DNA of 5,946 nt from Tenericutes bacterium ADurb.BinA155 (lineage in GTDB: Bacteria > Bacillota_I > Bacilli_A > RFN20 > CAG-826): the NCBI GenBank assembly GCA_002068375.1, contig MVZL01000082.1, positions 1 to 5,946 on the forward strand. Reading direction: 5' to 3'. The translations under genes were made by a program, and so were the position numbers. This document shows, one piece after another, positions 4,740-5,946 of the stretch (positions are counted from its first letter, which is position 1; each line of letters opens with the position of its first letter). The notes beneath the pieces were generated by a model, which was not told the DNA's origin, ran no database searches, and worked only from the letters and a program-made list of their open reading frames with translations.

Positions 4740-5946
4740 ATTTCTTTTCATCAGGATTTCCAAGACTCAGATAGTGGGCGAGGGTGCTATAGATCTTCGC
4801 GGGATCGACCGGCTTCGCGAGGTGGGAATTCATCCCAGCGTCGAGGCAATTTTGAACATCGCTATCATAGGCGTTCGCGGTCATGGCGATGATGGGAATG
4901 CTCTTAGCGTCGTTCCGGGCCAGCTCTCGGATCTTCTTCGTCGCGGTTAAACCATCCATCACCGGCATCCGCATATCCATCAAGATTGCTTGATAGTGAT
5001 TCGGGGCCGAATCGATGAACATCTCAAGGCCCTTTTCGCCATCGGGGGCCCTCTCGACGAGCAAGCCTTTGTCTTTGAGTAAGACCATGAGGATGTTTGC
5101 GTTCAAGTCGTTATCTTCGCAGACGAGAACCCGCTTCCCTTTCAAAACGAGCAGGGGGGTGCCGACGATTTGCGGTTCGACTTTGGGGGTCGCGGTCGTT
5201 TTCGCGGGAAGGGTGATGGTGAAAGTCGTGCCTTCATTCAGCGCGCTCACGACTCCAATCGTCCCGTTCATCAGACTCACGAGGTTATGCACGATCGCTA
5301 AGCCTAAGCCCGTCCCTTGAACTTTGGGGCCGCCGACTGTTTCTTGGGTGAAGGGTTCGAACATCATCTTCTGGAATTCTTTGCTCATGCCTTTGCCATC
5401 GTCTTTAGCCGTAAAGACGAGGAGGGTGTCACCGTTTTCGCCAGGTTTGGTTTCGCAAGCCAAGGATAAGCTACGACCATTCGGGGTGAACTTCACCGAG
5501 TTCGAAAGGATATTGAAGAAGACTTGTTCGACCCGGATCGGATCGAGGAGATAAGCTTGGTCGGAATCGCAACCGGTGATGGTGAAGGTCTGACTCTTCT
5601 CGGTCGCTAAGGGGCCGATGATGGCTTTCAGGTTATTGCGAAGTTGTCGGAGCGAATAAGGTTCGGGATGGAGATCCATCTTGCCGCTTTCGACCTTGTT
5701 AAGGTCCAGAATGTCGTTTACCAGGGCGAGCAAGAATTTGCCGCTGGAATTGATATCTTCGAGATACTGGGCAGTCGCCGGTGGATTCTTCTCCCGCTGG
5801 GCGAGCAAAGTGTTGCCGATCACGACGTTTAAGGGAGTCCGAATATCGTGCGACATCCGGCTTAAGAAAGAAGTCTTGGCATCGGCGGCTTCCTTTTCGC
5901 GGGCAATCGCGGTCTGGAGGCGGTGGTTCGCCCCGAAGAGCCAAGA
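4738..5946 (-). CDS. Hybrid sensor histidine kinase with receiver domain, N-terminus off window
   Basis: 402 residues are visible. The frame runs open to the window edge at 5946, so the sensor part is missing; an internal ATG at 5856 falls inside the H-box and is not the start. Visible residues 1-30 ('WLFGANHRLQ', then 'REKEAADAK') look like the end of a linker helix. The H-box SHDIRTPLN has His33. The ATPase has an N-box with Asn145/Asn149, G1 DDGKG at 182-186, F-box FEPF at 196-199 and G2 GTGLGLAI at 211-218. A linker (about 247-268) leads to a receiver with acidic pair Glu277/Asp278, phospho-acceptor Asp324 in 'MDMRMPVMDG', Thr356 and Lys378. All catalytic residues are present. This is a phosphorelay kinase of the HK-REC type, expected to be membrane-bound by its missing N-terminus. 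It is cotranscribed with the Hpt gene downstream. Confidence 0.93.
   Translation of the reverse strand, partial: SWLFGANHRLQTAIAREKEAADAKTSFLSRMSHDIRTPLNVVIGNTLLAQREKNPPATAQYLEDINSSGKFLLALVNDILDLNKVESGKMDLHPEPYSLRQLRNNLKAIIGPLATEKSQTFTITGCDSDQAYLLDPIRVEQVFFNILSNSVKFTPNGRSLSLACETKPGENGDTLLVFTAKDDGKGMSKEFQKMMFEPFTQETVGGPKVQGTGLGLAIVHNLVSLMNGTIGVVSALNEGTTFTITLPAKTTATPKVEPQIVGTPLLVLKGKRVLVCEDNDLNANILMVLLKDKGLLVERAPDGEKGLEMFIDSAPNHYQAILMDMRMPVMDGLTATKKIRELARNDAKSIPIIAMTANAYDSDVQNCLDAGMNSHLAKPVDPAKIYSTLAHYLSLGNPDEKK

Noticed and set aside
5699..5944. 81-codon minus-strand frame overlapping the kinase
   Set aside because: It is an out-of-frame, Arg/Pro-rich shadow of the DHp region, whose true frame carries the H-box.

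Overview
The window reads as bacterial chromosome with standard-code genes: Trp is encoded by TGG and TGA serves as stop. It shows strong GGAGG-type ribosome binding sites, a TTG start, T-rich intrinsic terminators, and a lipoprotein carrying an InlB-like domain and BspA-type leucine-rich repeats. Coding DNA has moderate GC content and the spacers are AT-rich. This suits a Bacillota lineage, perhaps a gut Bacilli/Erysipelotrichia- or RF39-like bacterium. The lineage is an inference from style, not from a marker gene.

Left end (1-491). The last 85 codons of a gene that looks like an AbiEii/AbiGii-family nucleotidyltransferase toxin are followed by about 175 bp with phased direct repeats and inverted repeats. 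Next comes the 3' half only of a class II tRNA-Leu(CAA): anticodon loop, long variable arm, T arm, acceptor strand and CCA. Its own terminator follows. No D arm or 5' acceptor strand precedes it. This is the pattern left at the distal end of an element that integrated at a tRNA anticodon loop. I read 1 to about 442 as the right end of a genomic island carrying an AbiE-type defence/toxin gene, and everything after the tRNA remnant as resident chromosome. This is the main finding of the window.

Middle (532-2586). An apparently gene-free AT-rich stretch leads to a sigma-70-type promoter, a good ribosome binding site and a TTG-initiated surface-protein gene (988-2403) with a signal peptide and an Ig-like domain. 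Its last codons are out of frame: a C-terminal membrane anchor with a basic tail is encoded in the -1 frame, ending at 2465. A missing base in the G5 run at 2284-2288 would restore a single protein. The gene ends at its own terminator, back to back with a second terminator that serves the gene arriving from the opposite strand.

Right half (2606-5946, all minus strand). A lipoprotein with a Ser/Thr linker, an InlB-like domain and LRR_5 repeats has its own -10 box, ribosome binding site and terminator. Upstream of it lies a two-gene phosphorelay operon: a hybrid histidine kinase (cut by the window edge) whose stop codon touches the ribosome binding site of a stand-alone Hpt phosphotransfer protein, followed by a terminator. 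Phosphate would be expected to pass from kinase His to receiver Asp to Hpt His and on to a response regulator that is not in this window.
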